From JAGOEY01 sp017997515 (GTDB taxonomy: Bacteria; Pseudomonadota; Gammaproteobacteria; Burkholderiales; Burkholderiaceae_C), in assembly GCA_026314275.1 (NCBI GenBank), contig CP111109.1, forward strand, positions 3,596,001 through 3,660,000: a stretch of DNA of 64,000 nt, written 5' to 3'. Made by a program: the position numbers and the translations under genes. This document shows, piece after piece, positions 51,700-59,835 of this stretch. The first letter of the stretch is position 1. Each line of letters begins with the position of its first letter. A model generated the notes under the pieces. That model saw nothing but the letters and a program-made list of their open reading frames with translations. It made no database searches and was not told the origin of the DNA.

Positions 51700-52683
51700 A
51701 TGAAAAACGAACTCAGCTTTCACTGCAAGCACATCAGTTTCGATGAAAACTACGAGCCATCGGACAGCACACGCATTACCACCAACTTTGCCAACCTGGC
51801 CCGGGGCGAAAGCCGGCAACAGAACCTGCGCAACACGCTGCGGATGATTAACAACCGCTTCAACGCCCTGGCGCATTGGGACAACCCGGCGGGAGACCGC
51901 TACGCTGTTGAACTCGAAATCATCTCTGTGGAGATGGGCATCGGTGACAAGAGCAGCCGTGGCGCATTTCCGTTGCTCGAAATACTGAAAACCTGCATTG
52001 TTGACAGGCAAGCGAACAAACGCATCGACGGAATCGCGGGCAACAATTTCTCGTCCTACGTACGTGACTACGACTTCAGTGTGGTGCTTCCGGGTTACAA
52101 CGCCCATCGAGCGCAATTCAGCGTTCCGGACGACTTTGGCGACCTGCACGGCAAGCTGTTCCGGCAATTTGCCAACTCAAGTGCCTACAAGGCGCACTTC
52201 AGCAAACCGCCTGTCATCTGCATCAGCGCGTCAACCAGCAAGACCTACCAGCGCACCGGAAACCAGCACCCCGTGCTGGGGGTGGAGTACCAGCAGAATG
52301 AGCTGTCCTCCACCGACCAGTACTTCGCCAAAATGGGCATGCAGGTTCGCTTCTTCATGCCGCCGAATGGTGTTGCGCCATTGGCCTTTTACTTTGATGG
52401 CGACCTGCTGGGCGACTACACCGATCTGGAGCTGATCGGCACCATCAGCACGATGGAAACCTTCCAAAAAATCTACCGCCCTGAGATTTACAACGCCAAT
52501 TCTGCTGCCGGAAAACTCTACCAACCGAGCCTGAAGAACCAGGACTACTCGTTGACGCAAATTGTGTATGACCGGGAAGAACGCAGCCAGCTGGCTGTTA
52601 AACAGGGCAAGTTTGCCGAGGAGCATTTCATCAAGCCGTACAAGAACGTGCTGGACCAATGGGCCGCTGATTTCGCCCTCTAA
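51700..52683 (+). CDS. mesX: DUF1852 protein, MesX (partner of methionine synthase MesD)
   Basis: A 327-residue soluble protein of the DUF1852 family. Family blocks: CKHISFDENYEPSDSTRITT, NFANLARGESRQQNLRNTLR, YVRDYDFSVVLPGYNAHRAQ and VLGVEYQQNELSSTDQYFAK. From genetic work on folate-independent methionine synthases, MesX is needed for the function of MesD; its reaction is not known. Here it is directly upstream of mesD, as in other bacteria. No signal peptide or membrane segment; length normal. Confidence 0.88.
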   Translation: MKNELSFHCKHISFDENYEPSDSTRITTNFANLARGESRQQNLRNTLRMINNRFNALAHWDNPAGDRYAVELEIISVEMGIGDKSSRGAFPLLEILKTCIVDRQANKRIDGIAGNNFSSYVRDYDFSVVLPGYNAHRAQFSVPDDFGDLHGKLFRQFANSSAYKAHFSKPPVICISASTSKTYQRTGNQHPVLGVEYQQNELSSTDQYFAKMGMQVRFFMPPNGVAPLAFYFDGDLLGDYTDLELIGTISTMETFQKIYRPEIYNANSAAGKLYQPSLKNQDYSLTQIVYDREERSQLAVKQGKFAEEHFIKPYKNVLDQWAADFAL

Positions 52684-52740
52684 TCACCCGGTCTTACACC
52701 TGCACACGCCACCCCATCTTTGCTTAAAAGGAATTCTCAA

Positions 52741-53778
52741 ATGTTTGAAACCTCCATCGCCGGCAGCCTGCCAAAACCCGCCTGGCTGGCTGAAACCAAC
52801 AAGCTCTGGCCCCAGTGGGCGGCGGAAGGTGACGCCCTTCGCCAGGCCAAGGCCGACGCAACCCTGCTGTGGATCAAGGCCCAGGAAGACGCGGGCCTGG
52901 ACATCGTGTGCGACGGTGAGCAGTCGCGCCAGCATTTCGTGCACGGCTTTTTGGAGCAGGTCGAAGGCATCGACTTCGAGCACAAGGTGAAGATGGGCAT
53001 ACGCGACAACCGCTACGACGCAATGGTGCCGCAGGTGGTGTCGGCCCTGCGCCTGAAGGGCCGCGTGCATGCCTTCGAAGCACAACTGGCGCGCGCACAC
53101 ACCAAGAAGAAGCTCAAGTTCACGCTGCCCGGCCCCATGACCATCGTCGACACCGTGGCCGACCGCTTCTACGGCGGTGATGCCGCAGGCAGGGTCAAGA
53201 TGGCTTTCGCATTTGCAGAGCTGCTCAACCAGGAAGCACTCGCGCTGCAGGCCGACGGCGTGGACATCATCCAGTTCGATGAGCCCGCGTTCAACGTCTA
53301 CATGAAGGACGCCGCCGACTGGGGCGTGCAGGCACTCGAGCGCGCGGCGCAGGGCTTGACGTGCACGACGGCAGTGCACATCTGCTACGGCTACGGCATC
53401 AAGGCCAACACCGACTGGAAGAGCACCCTGGGCGACGAATGGCGCCAGTACGAGGCGGTGTTCCCCGCGCTAGCCAAAAGCAGCATCGACCAAGTGAGCC
53501 TGGAATGTATCCACTCCCACGTGCCGCCCGACCTGATGAAACTGCTGGTCGGCAAAGACGTGCTGGTCGGCGTGATCGACGTGGCCAGCGACGTGGTCGA
53601 GACCCCCGAGGAAGTGGCCGACACCATCGCCCGCGCGCTGGAGTTTGTGCCGAAAGAGCGGCTTTTCCCCTGCACGAACTGCGGCCTGGCGCCGATGGGG
53701 CGGGATGTGGCGTGGCGCAAGTTGAAAGCGCTGGCAGAGGGAACGAGGCTGGCTAAGGAGCGACTCGAAGGGGTGTGA
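52741..53778 (+). CDS. mesD: folate-independent methionine synthase MesD (core MetE-like)
   Basis: A 345-residue protein that corresponds to the C-terminal catalytic barrel of MetE only, without the N-terminal folate-binding half. Zinc/homocysteine ligands of MetE are conserved: H213 and C215 (VHICYGYG), E255 (SLECIHSHV) and C311 (CTNCG). Start MFETSIAGSLPKPAWL with AAGGA about 8 nt upstream of 52741. It methylates homocysteine to methionine with a methyl donor other than folate; the donor is unknown, and the MesX partner is required. MetR regulation fits. Confidence 0.9.
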   Translation: MFETSIAGSLPKPAWLAETNKLWPQWAAEGDALRQAKADATLLWIKAQEDAGLDIVCDGEQSRQHFVHGFLEQVEGIDFEHKVKMGIRDNRYDAMVPQVVSALRLKGRVHAFEAQLARAHTKKKLKFTLPGPMTIVDTVADRFYGGDAAGRVKMAFAFAELLNQEALALQADGVDIIQFDEPAFNVYMKDAADWGVQALERAAQGLTCTTAVHICYGYGIKANTDWKSTLGDEWRQYEAVFPALAKSSIDQVSLECIHSHVPPDLMKLLVGKDVLVGVIDVASDVVETPEEVADTIARALEFVPKERLFPCTNCGLAPMGRDVAWRKLKALAEGTRLAKERLEGV

Positions 53779-53840
53779 CCCATTGGTGGAGCTTGTTTCC
53801 GGTTGAAGATGCCGCGTACAACAGGCGCTTAGGCATTCAG

Positions 53841-53940
53841 TACACCCCAGCGGCATCCAAACACGTTGAATCCATATAATCAAAATTCATAGCGGTATGT
53901 GCATATAGGACGTGCGCTTGAGCCCTGTTTGGCTTAAAAA
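53841..53940. repeat. interspersed hairpin repeat, copy G, with extended 5' block
   Basis: ACACCCCAGCGGCATCCAAA and CACGTTGA, then TCAAAATTCATAGC, ATGTGCATATAGGACGTGCG and CTTGAGCCCTGTTTGG. The first about 55 bp recur at 58486-58536. The later part is the common repeat of the window. Confidence 0.65.
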
Positions 53941-53961
53941 ACAGGAGTGTGGCCCACGCTG

Positions 53962-54010
53962 TTGACTTCTGTTTCCCTGGAAACTAAACTGACATAGTTT
54001 CCAGGGAAAC
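53962..54010 (+). promoter_or_regulatory. marR promoter with two overlapping palindromic operators
   Basis: -35 TTGACT (53962-53967), 17-bp spacer, -10 TAAACT (53985-53990). A perfect 16-bp inverted repeat, arms 53971-53986 and 53995-54010 with 8 bp between, covers the spacer, -10 and start region. Each arm is itself a palindrome, GTTTCC-N2-GGAAAC, so two MarR dimers can bind 26 bp apart. The second arm ends 3 bp before the ATG and covers the AGGGA ribosome-binding site. Confidence 0.82.
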
Positions 54011-54013
54011 CTT

Positions 54014-54475
54014 ATGACTCCAACACCTTCAGCCAATCCACTCGACGCACATCTCGGCTTCTGGCTGCGGTTTGTGTCCAACCACGTCTCGGCCCGGTTC
54101 CAGAAATTGCTGGAAGCCCAGGGCACCACGGTGACGGAGTGGGTGGCCCTGCGCACCCTGTTTGACAAACCCCACACCACCCATGCAGAGCTGATTGATG
54201 CGCTTGGCATGACCAAGGGCGCAGCCTCCAAAGTCATCAGCCGCCTCGAAGAAAAAGGCCTGGCGCTGCGCCAGCAGGCCGAGGGTAGCGCGCGTGAACA
54301 GCGCTTGTCACTCACCGATGCGGGGCGCGCCCTGGTGCCCACGCTGGCCGACCAGGCAGATCAGAACGAAGAACACTTCTTCGGCCACCTCAGCCCCGAG
54401 CAGCGCGCGGTGCTGGTGAACACCTTCCAAGGCCTGGTCACCCACCATCAACTCAAGCAAGTGCCTGTGGCATGA
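54014..54475 (+). CDS. MarR family transcriptional regulator
   Basis: A 153-residue winged-helix regulator. The MarR core is residues 35-100 (VTEWVALRTLFDKPHTTHAE; LGMTKGAASKVISRLEEKGL; SAREQRLSLTDAGRALVPTL), with dimerisation helices at both ends. It probably represses itself and the DUF1398 gene 48 bp downstream through the double palindrome in its promoter. The start at 54014 follows from the operator and AGGGA site. The ligand is unknown. Confidence 0.88.
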   Translation: MTPTPSANPLDAHLGFWLRFVSNHVSARFQKLLEAQGTTVTEWVALRTLFDKPHTTHAELIDALGMTKGAASKVISRLEEKGLALRQQAEGSAREQRLSLTDAGRALVPTLADQADQNEEHFFGHLSPEQRAVLVNTFQGLVTHHQLKQVPVA

Positions 54476-54523
54476 ACGTGCCTTGGGTTGCTCTTTTTCG
54501 TCGTTTTAACGCAGGAGAATGTG

Positions 54524-54919
54524 ATGAACACCACGACAGAAGACCTCATCCACGAAGCCTTCCACGGCTCCAGCGAAGGGCGCTTGCACTTTGGGCAGGT
54601 GATTGGCCTGATGCAACAAGCGGGCGTCGAATCCTATGTGGCCGACTACCGCACCCATCAAACCACGTACTACCTGCCCACGGGCCAGGTCGTGGCGATC
54701 ACCCTGGACATGCCCGACACCCCCATTGCCAACAGCTTCAACGCCGACGCCGTCAAAGCCTCCATCCGGGGTGCCCAGCAAGGGGTGGTGAAGTACCAAG
54801 AGTTCAAACACCTGACCTGTGAGGCGGGATGTATTGGCTACACGGTGTGGATTACAGGCCGCCACGTGACCTACTTTGGGCGCAAGGGGGAGATGCATGT
54901 GGAGCATTTTCCCAATTGA
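54524..54919 (+). CDS. DUF1398 family protein
   Basis: A 131-residue protein of the DUF1398 family. Blocks: EDLIHEAFHGSSEGRLHFGQ, LMQQAGVESYVADYRTHQTT and KYQEFKHLTCEAGCIGYTVW. Family members are small, often described as phage envelope-like or unknown-function proteins; no role is established. AGGAG precedes the ATG at 54524; the frame extends upstream but without the family start. It is the second gene of a unit with the MarR-type regulator. Confidence 0.82.
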   Translation: MNTTTEDLIHEAFHGSSEGRLHFGQVIGLMQQAGVESYVADYRTHQTTYYLPTGQVVAITLDMPDTPIANSFNADAVKASIRGAQQGVVKYQEFKHLTCEAGCIGYTVWITGRHVTYFGRKGEMHVEHFPN

Positions 54920-54966
54920 TGCGTTGGGTGCTGTCTGCGGCACCGGCGCTGCATACCGCCCGCGTT

Positions 54967-55286
54967 TCAGATAAACGCTGATGCAGAAACCCCGAAGCGC
55001 TGGGCCAGTGCTTTGGTTTGGCGTGTATTGATGTGGCGGTGCCCATTCAGTATCTCGCTCACCACCGACTGCGTGCCCACCTCATCCGCCAGATCGGCCT
55101 GCTTCAGACCATGCTGCTCCATCAGAAAGCGCAACACCTGACTTGGGTCGGCGTCTGGCAAAACGTGGTGAGCCTGGTCATGTATTCGGCCTGCGTGTGG
55201 ATTGCAGCCAGACGCACCGGCATCGCACTCTGCAAAGCGTTCCAGGCGGGTGCCAGGGTTTTGGGATTGAAGGCTACTGCGATCAT
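54967..55286 (-). pseudogene. higA: HigA-type antitoxin gene, internally frameshifted
   Basis: The N-terminal frame starts MIAVAFNPKTLAPAWNALQS at 55286; it breaks after about 45 codons, and the helix-turn-helix continues in another frame: QVLRFLMEQHGLKQADLADE, VVSEILNGHRHINTRQTKAL and AQRFGVSASAFI, ending at 54967. Compared with other COG5499-type antitoxins, 25 or so middle residues are lost. The gene is broken unless a frameshift is read. It overlaps the toxin remnant stop by 2-3 nt, the normal higBA arrangement. Confidence 0.65.
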
Positions 55287-55366
55287 GATTTTCGGCTCCG
55301 TTGGGCTTGGGTCCAGTGGTCATACGCTGCGTGGGTAAAGACTCCGCGGACGTACATTTTTTGCAG
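55283..55366 (-). pseudogene. higB: HigB-type toxin remnant (last 27 codons)
   Basis: On the minus strand, RLQKMYVRGVFTHAAYDHWT is followed by QAQRSRKS and a stop at 55283. The pattern (K)(M/L)Y(V/I)R...THAAYD(H/R)W is the C-terminal end of HigB-type RNA-cleaving toxins. Everything before it is gone and replaced by the region next to the large PLD-type gene. The stop overlaps the antitoxin start, which supports the reading. Confidence 0.45.
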
Positions 55367-55403
55367 TCTGGGGGAGCTTAAAGATCTTCGCGAAAGCTGA
55401 AAC

Positions 55404-58319
55404 TCACTCCTCGCGGAGTCGGAGGGGGCTTCTGGACAGGAGGCGTTGGAGCTTAGGAAAGCGGAGAATTTGTTCGCGAAAGCTGCTGTAGATGACCAAC
55501 TCCAAATTTTTTGGCTCTTCAAAGATTCGCAGCGACAAAACTGGATGGTGTTTACGCGTGTTTGCTTTTCTGAACTCGCAGATTTGCAGGTACTTGGCCA
55601 AAACCATGTCCTGCATTTCCTGCGCAGTTTCTGATGACAGCATGACTGGCTTGCCGTGGTCGATATAGAGCTTCGCCAAATCGCAATAAAGGTTATCCAG
55701 CTCCAGATGATTCGGATCAGTCCAAACGAGAGGTGCGAACTCATTCTGCTTACTCGAATCATCTTTCGCATTAGTGGCTTGGACGGAGGCAGCAACAGTT
55801 GAAGGTTCTTTGGTTTTTCCTATAACCGATGCGATTGCACGCGTCTCGGTCGCGTGTGTCGATTTCAACAACCATGGATGAACTGGTGTACTGCCGTCCG
55901 CCAGCGTCGCCAAATATCTCTGACAGCGGGTGTATGTATTTAAAACTTGGTGATCGAGTTCTAAGAAAAAACCTATCTTGTCCCTCTTGACGATCAATAG
56001 CTGTTTGGGTGGTGTTTGTTTAATTCCTAGCAAAAATGCAACCACAAAGTTATTCAGTTTTTTGCCAGCCAGCGTTTCAATCATTTCATCAGGCCTCGCA
56101 TACCGAGTATCTTGTGGAATCGTTTTGATGATAAAAGCTAGTATGGCGGCATAGGCCGTGTCTCGGTGGCTTGCCTTTTTGGTGAGGTCTCTGAGGATTG
56201 CCTTCTCTAAGTTTTTGACCGTATCTTCTTGAAGCATTTTCAAACTTGACAAGCTGTAGTGCCGTCTTCCAGAGGTCCAAACCTCCTCTTTGAGATAGCT
56301 GTGCGTGCGCGGAAACCTCTCCAGATTCTTGTGCATGAGGCTGATCGACAACAAGCCTGGCCTGCGGTGTTCCACGTCAAAAAGGCGGAGCTTTGTACCC
56401 CAAGAATCCAAGATCAGTTGATGGACCAAATCTCGGCTTACGCCACTTCTGCTGAAAAACTGCAGGAACGTATCTATACCCATGGGGGCCATGGGTGAGG
56501 CGAGGCGTTCAAAAATGTTCTTGCACATGGATTGGTAAGCCTGGTCGGCTTGCTCGATCGTGATGCTCTTGAAGCGCTGAGCAGTTCGAGAAATCACAAC
56601 GGATTCATTCTTACTCTCCAGGCTTAACGCCTGAGTCGGCTGGGTCAACTGTTTTAGCGATTCCGAGTTCGCAATGACGCCCTTGGTCAGCGGAAGATCT
56701 GAGAGGTGTGAATTGTCCAGGAGGTCGGGGATGATGGTGCACAGTTTTTTGTTGCCAGTCTGCAAAACGATGAAGGGGCTGCGAAGAAACGAATAGGTAC
56801 CTGAAATTAGCCGTGTTACCTCATCAAAACTGAGCTGGGATAGATCCATCAAATTGATGACCAACACATCAACGCTCGATTCAACCACTTCCCCTTTATA
56901 TCCATGCAACCTTGCTAGGTGTGCGAACACGCGATCAAACTTTTCTTGACGCCGAAGTGTGCTGGCTTCGCTCGTCTCAAGCTCTTCGTTCTCAACCGCA
57001 TATATCTCATGCGCTACCTCAGATACTGGCGCTGCGTCCGCAGGTTGCGGCTCAACCACAGGCTGGACCATTGCAGTCCGTTCTCTCGCCAAGTCGAATT
57101 CGTACTTCGTCAGCCGCGCATTCCATTTCCGGTGAGCGCGCTCCAGCAACTGCAGGCGTTTACTCCAGATCGCCGTCGGGATGAGCGAGAAGCCATCGCG
57201 CCAGCGCACGAACCCGGCATTGACCATGCCATCCAGTACCGTTCTGATAGCGCTGATGGATGATCCCAACTCAGTTGGGTAGGGCAACCCTGGGACGGAA
57301 TCTGCAAACGAGAGAGAGTCGATGATCCAGTACACAAGATCATCCATGGGCCTCAACGCCTCGATAAGCTGCTCCTTGCCGCTTTGGACAAATCGCCCGT
57401 CACGGTACACAAGCCGATTCACGGCATCTTCCGAAAACAAGACCCTTGGATGGGATGCGCAGGATTCGAGAATTGCAAGGTACGTATCGCGCATAGTCAG
57501 CGATGGCGATAACCGGCACATGGCCACATGCACTTCGTCGAAAGTGAATGTGTCCACTGCATTCCTGCTTATGTAGACGTCGATCTCAGTCTCAAGGTCG
57601 AATGACAAGGCCTGCATCTTCAGTGGCGCAGGCGCAGCGGATGTCTGCAGCACCACACGCGGCGATTGTGTGGGAGCGACAGTACGACTCGGCATCAACT
57701 CGTTGCGCTGTAGACGCGTATTGACCGAGAGAGGCTCATGGCCCAGGATCTTGACCAGTTTGGCACGCACGCGCCTGGCCTCGGATTCCAGCTGGATAGC
57801 GCGCAAATCGACGAATTGCGTTGCAACCCTGGAGATTCGATTCAGCTCATTTATCAGTTCCAGCACACGCTGTAATGGTGGTGGCGAGGTTTGAGCCCAG
57901 ATTGCATCGAACCATCGCTGAATTTCCTGCACTTGAACTGAATCCGTGATCAGCACGCCGAATTCCGTCCGCCGCAACACGCCCGAATCCGTTAGGTTGG
58001 CTGAGCCTGTGTAGGCACCAACGCTGCTCACCACGGTCTTGGCATGAATGGCAGGGTAGTGGTGAATCAGGCCGTCGTGCTCTTTGAGAAAGTCGTAGAC
58101 CGTATCGCGTTCTTTGACGGGCGTTGCCGATAACCACTCCAACACGTCCGAAATTAGCCGCCAAGAGTGCGACATCCTAATCATGCGGTGAAGGTACTTC
58201 AGACCGATATAGGGGCTGACGATGCACACTTCTTGACCGTGAACCACCTGCACGATCGCACGATCAAAGGGCGATTCCTGACTCGGATTATCTGGTGCGT
58301 GGTACAGCAGCCTTTGCAT
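55404..58319 (-). CDS. large protein with N-terminal phospholipase D-type domain
   Basis: A 971-residue protein. The N-terminal 150 residues form a PLD/HKD nuclease-type domain: IVSPYIGLKYLHRMIRM, then H92-x-K94 and G105-S106-N108 in AIHAKTVVSS...GSANLTDSGV. Only one HKD copy is present, so it would act as a dimer. The other 800 residues match no family I know; they look mostly helical and charged, with a variable linker near 410-450. AGAGGGA precedes the ATG. No membrane segment or helicase motif. It is a lone gene of lower GC than its surroundings, between a decayed toxin-antitoxin pair and an IS5 element. An anti-phage role is plausible but unproven. Confidence 0.75.
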   Translation of the reverse strand: MQRLLYHAPDNPSQESPFDRAIVQVVHGQEVCIVSPYIGLKYLHRMIRMSHSWRLISDVLEWLSATPVKERDTVYDFLKEHDGLIHHYPAIHAKTVVSSVGAYTGSANLTDSGVLRRTEFGVLITDSVQVQEIQRWFDAIWAQTSPPPLQRVLELINELNRISRVATQFVDLRAIQLESEARRVRAKLVKILGHEPLSVNTRLQRNELMPSRTVAPTQSPRVVLQTSAAPAPLKMQALSFDLETEIDVYISRNAVDTFTFDEVHVAMCRLSPSLTMRDTYLAILESCASHPRVLFSEDAVNRLVYRDGRFVQSGKEQLIEALRPMDDLVYWIIDSLSFADSVPGLPYPTELGSSISAIRTVLDGMVNAGFVRWRDGFSLIPTAIWSKRLQLLERAHRKWNARLTKYEFDLARERTAMVQPVVEPQPADAAPVSEVAHEIYAVENEELETSEASTLRRQEKFDRVFAHLARLHGYKGEVVESSVDVLVINLMDLSQLSFDEVTRLISGTYSFLRSPFIVLQTGNKKLCTIIPDLLDNSHLSDLPLTKGVIANSESLKQLTQPTQALSLESKNESVVISRTAQRFKSITIEQADQAYQSMCKNIFERLASPMAPMGIDTFLQFFSRSGVSRDLVHQLILDSWGTKLRLFDVEHRRPGLLSISLMHKNLERFPRTHSYLKEEVWTSGRRHYSLSSLKMLQEDTVKNLEKAILRDLTKKASHRDTAYAAILAFIIKTIPQDTRYARPDEMIETLAGKKLNNFVVAFLLGIKQTPPKQLLIVKRDKIGFFLELDHQVLNTYTRCQRYLATLADGSTPVHPWLLKSTHATETRAIASVIGKTKEPSTVAASVQATNAKDDSSKQNEFAPLVWTDPNHLELDNLYCDLAKLYIDHGKPVMLSSETAQEMQDMVLAKYLQICEFRKANTRKHHPVLSLRIFEEPKNLELVIYSSFREQILRFPKLQRLLSRSPLRLREE

Positions 58320-58666
58320 TCTTTCCCTCTTGGTAGTTCTTCTTTAGCAGCACATTTTGCGCGAGACGCTTCTGGAAACCGTGCAGCTGCAAAGACGGAT
58401 CGGGACCTGCACGCTTTCTGGCTGTTGGCAGCCATTGGGCCACGATCGCTGGCCGACTGCTCCCGCTGATCTGCGGACATTGACAACACCCCAGCAGCAT
58501 CCAAACACGTTGACTCAGAATTTCAAAATTCATAGCATCACCCGAAGGCGGAATATGCGCTACAGCCCCATTCCCCATAAATTCCCAGCCATCCCCCCCT
58601 TTTTTGAATCCACCCCCAGCTTTCCCCCGTATTGGTACCAGCCGCAACATTTCTTCGGCTTGTTAT
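58320..58666. other. intergenic region without a credible gene
   Basis: About 350 bp between the PLD-type gene and the IS5 element. It holds the ribosome-binding site and promoter region of the PLD gene, a GC-rich stretch with CGATCGCTGGCCGACTG, and the repeat copy at 58486-58572. Short frames here lack codon bias and are not annotated. Confidence 0.5.
58486..58572. repeat. interspersed hairpin repeat, copy H, with extended 5' block
   Basis: ACACCCCAGCAGCATCCAAA and CACGTTGA, then TTCAAAATTCATAGC, CCCGAAGGCGGAATATGCGC and TACAGCC. The first 55 bp align with 53841-53896 (differences mainly in a 10-bp block). Confidence 0.65.
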
Positions 58667-59814
58667 GGCAACGCTGATCAAGTATCGGCATTGGAGTAAT
58701 TTCGGGCAGCCCCGCCCAGTTTGGACGCAGCGCAGGCTGGGGTTGGCGGCCCAGAGGGCCTTGTACAGGCCCTTGAGCCCGTTTTTGGCCCCTACGGGCG
58801 CACCTGTGCCATCAGCCTTTGGCGGCCGAGGAAGATGTTGGCCAGTGCCAGGGCAGTGAACGCCCGCGTGGCATTCTTGTGCAGCCCCACATAGCGCACC
58901 TTGCCAAAGCCCCACAGCCGCTTGATCACACCAAAGACATGCTCGACGCGGGCACGAATCCTGGATTTGTTGCGGTTCTTTGCACGAGCCACCTCATCAA
59001 CGAGACCACCAGCGCGGCGCGTGCGCTGATTGGTGAAGTCTTTGGCGTTTGGAGCTTTACCCGCAATCAACGCCTTCTGACTGGCATAGGCTGAGTCGCC
59101 ATACACGCGCCGCTCGTTGCCATGCAGCAGTTGTGGCAGCGGGTGCTTGTCATGCACGTTGGCGGCTGTGACGACGGCGCTGTGCGCCAAGCCGCTTTGG
59201 CTGTCCACGCCAATGTGCAGCTTCATGCCAAAGTACCACTGCTGGCCCTTCTTGGTCTGGTGCATCTCGGGGTCGCGTGCCTTGCCTGCATTCTTGGTTG
59301 AACTGGGCGCGCCGATGATGGTGGCATCCACGATGGTGCCGGTATGGACCTTGAAGCCTCGCTGCTGCAACTCCTGCCCCACCTTGGCAAACAGTGCTTC
59401 GCCCAGTTTGTGCGCATTGAGGAGCTTGCGAAACTTCAAGATAGTGGTGGCGTCGGGTACGGGCTCACGGCCCAGGTCGATGCCTGCAAAGCGGCGCAGG
59501 TTGGCACTGTCGTACAGGGCTTCTTCACAAGCCAGATCGGCCAGGTTGAACCAATGCTGAATGAAGTGGATACGCAGCATGCGTTCCAGACCTATGGGTG
59601 GGCGGCCGTTGCCTGCCTTGGGGTAGTGTGGCTCGATGACCTCGCACAGGCTGGACCAGGGCACGATGGCCTCCATGGTTCTCAAGAACTCGTCGCGCCT
59701 GGTGGGCTTGCGGTAGTTCTCAAAGCTTTGGTCTGCGGCCATGGCGAGGGTTTGCTGCTTCATCGACCTGTAACGCAGCACCACGCAGGTGCGTGTACCT
59801 TAATCAGCGTTGCC
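58667..59814 (-). mobile_element. IS5 family insertion sequence
   Basis: A 1148-bp element. Left end GGCAACGCTGATCAAG (58667-58682), right end complement of GGCAACGCTGATTAAG (59799-59814), one mismatch. Flanked by a 4-bp duplication TTAT (58663-58666 and 59815-59818), the usual IS5 target size and pattern. One transposase gene. Confidence 0.92.
58792..59763 (-). CDS. IS5 family transposase
   Basis: A 323-residue DDE transposase, apparently intact. The N-terminal part (ADQSFENYRKPTRRDEFL; MLRIHFIQHWFNLADLACEE) is typical of the IS5 subgroup. Catalytic region: TGTIVDATIIGAPSSTKN (D), VYGDSAYAS (D) and RARVEHVFGVIKRLWGFGKV (E of the R-x-x-V-E-H pattern). The ATG at 59763 starts MKQQTLAMAADQSF; an upstream in-frame ATG exists but is less likely. 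Confidence 0.93.
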   Translation of the reverse strand: MKQQTLAMAADQSFENYRKPTRRDEFLRTMEAIVPWSSLCEVIEPHYPKAGNGRPPIGLERMLRIHFIQHWFNLADLACEEALYDSANLRRFAGIDLGREPVPDATTILKFRKLLNAHKLGEALFAKVGQELQQRGFKVHTGTIVDATIIGAPSSTKNAGKARDPEMHQTKKGQQWYFGMKLHIGVDSQSGLAHSAVVTAANVHDKHPLPQLLHGNERRVYGDSAYASQKALIAGKAPNAKDFTNQRTRRAGGLVDEVARAKNRNKSRIRARVEHVFGVIKRLWGFGKVRYVGLHKNATRAFTALALANIFLGRQRLMAQVRP

Positions 59815-59835
59815 TTATCTCTACAGGAGCATTCC

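Noticed and set aside
53841..58572. Treating the two 55-bp blocks as att sites of a site-specific island
   Set aside because: They are imperfect, belong to a dispersed repeat family, and no integrase gene lies between them; reported only as possible recombination repeats.
58199..58650. Short overlapping frames on both strands between the PLD gene and the IS5 element
   Set aside because: No ribosome-binding sites, no recognisable motif, and they cross a dispersed repeat.
59344..59835. Upstream extension of the fasciclin frame
   Set aside because: It lies inside the IS5 element, antisense to the transposase; the signal peptide and AGGAG site fix the start at 59836.
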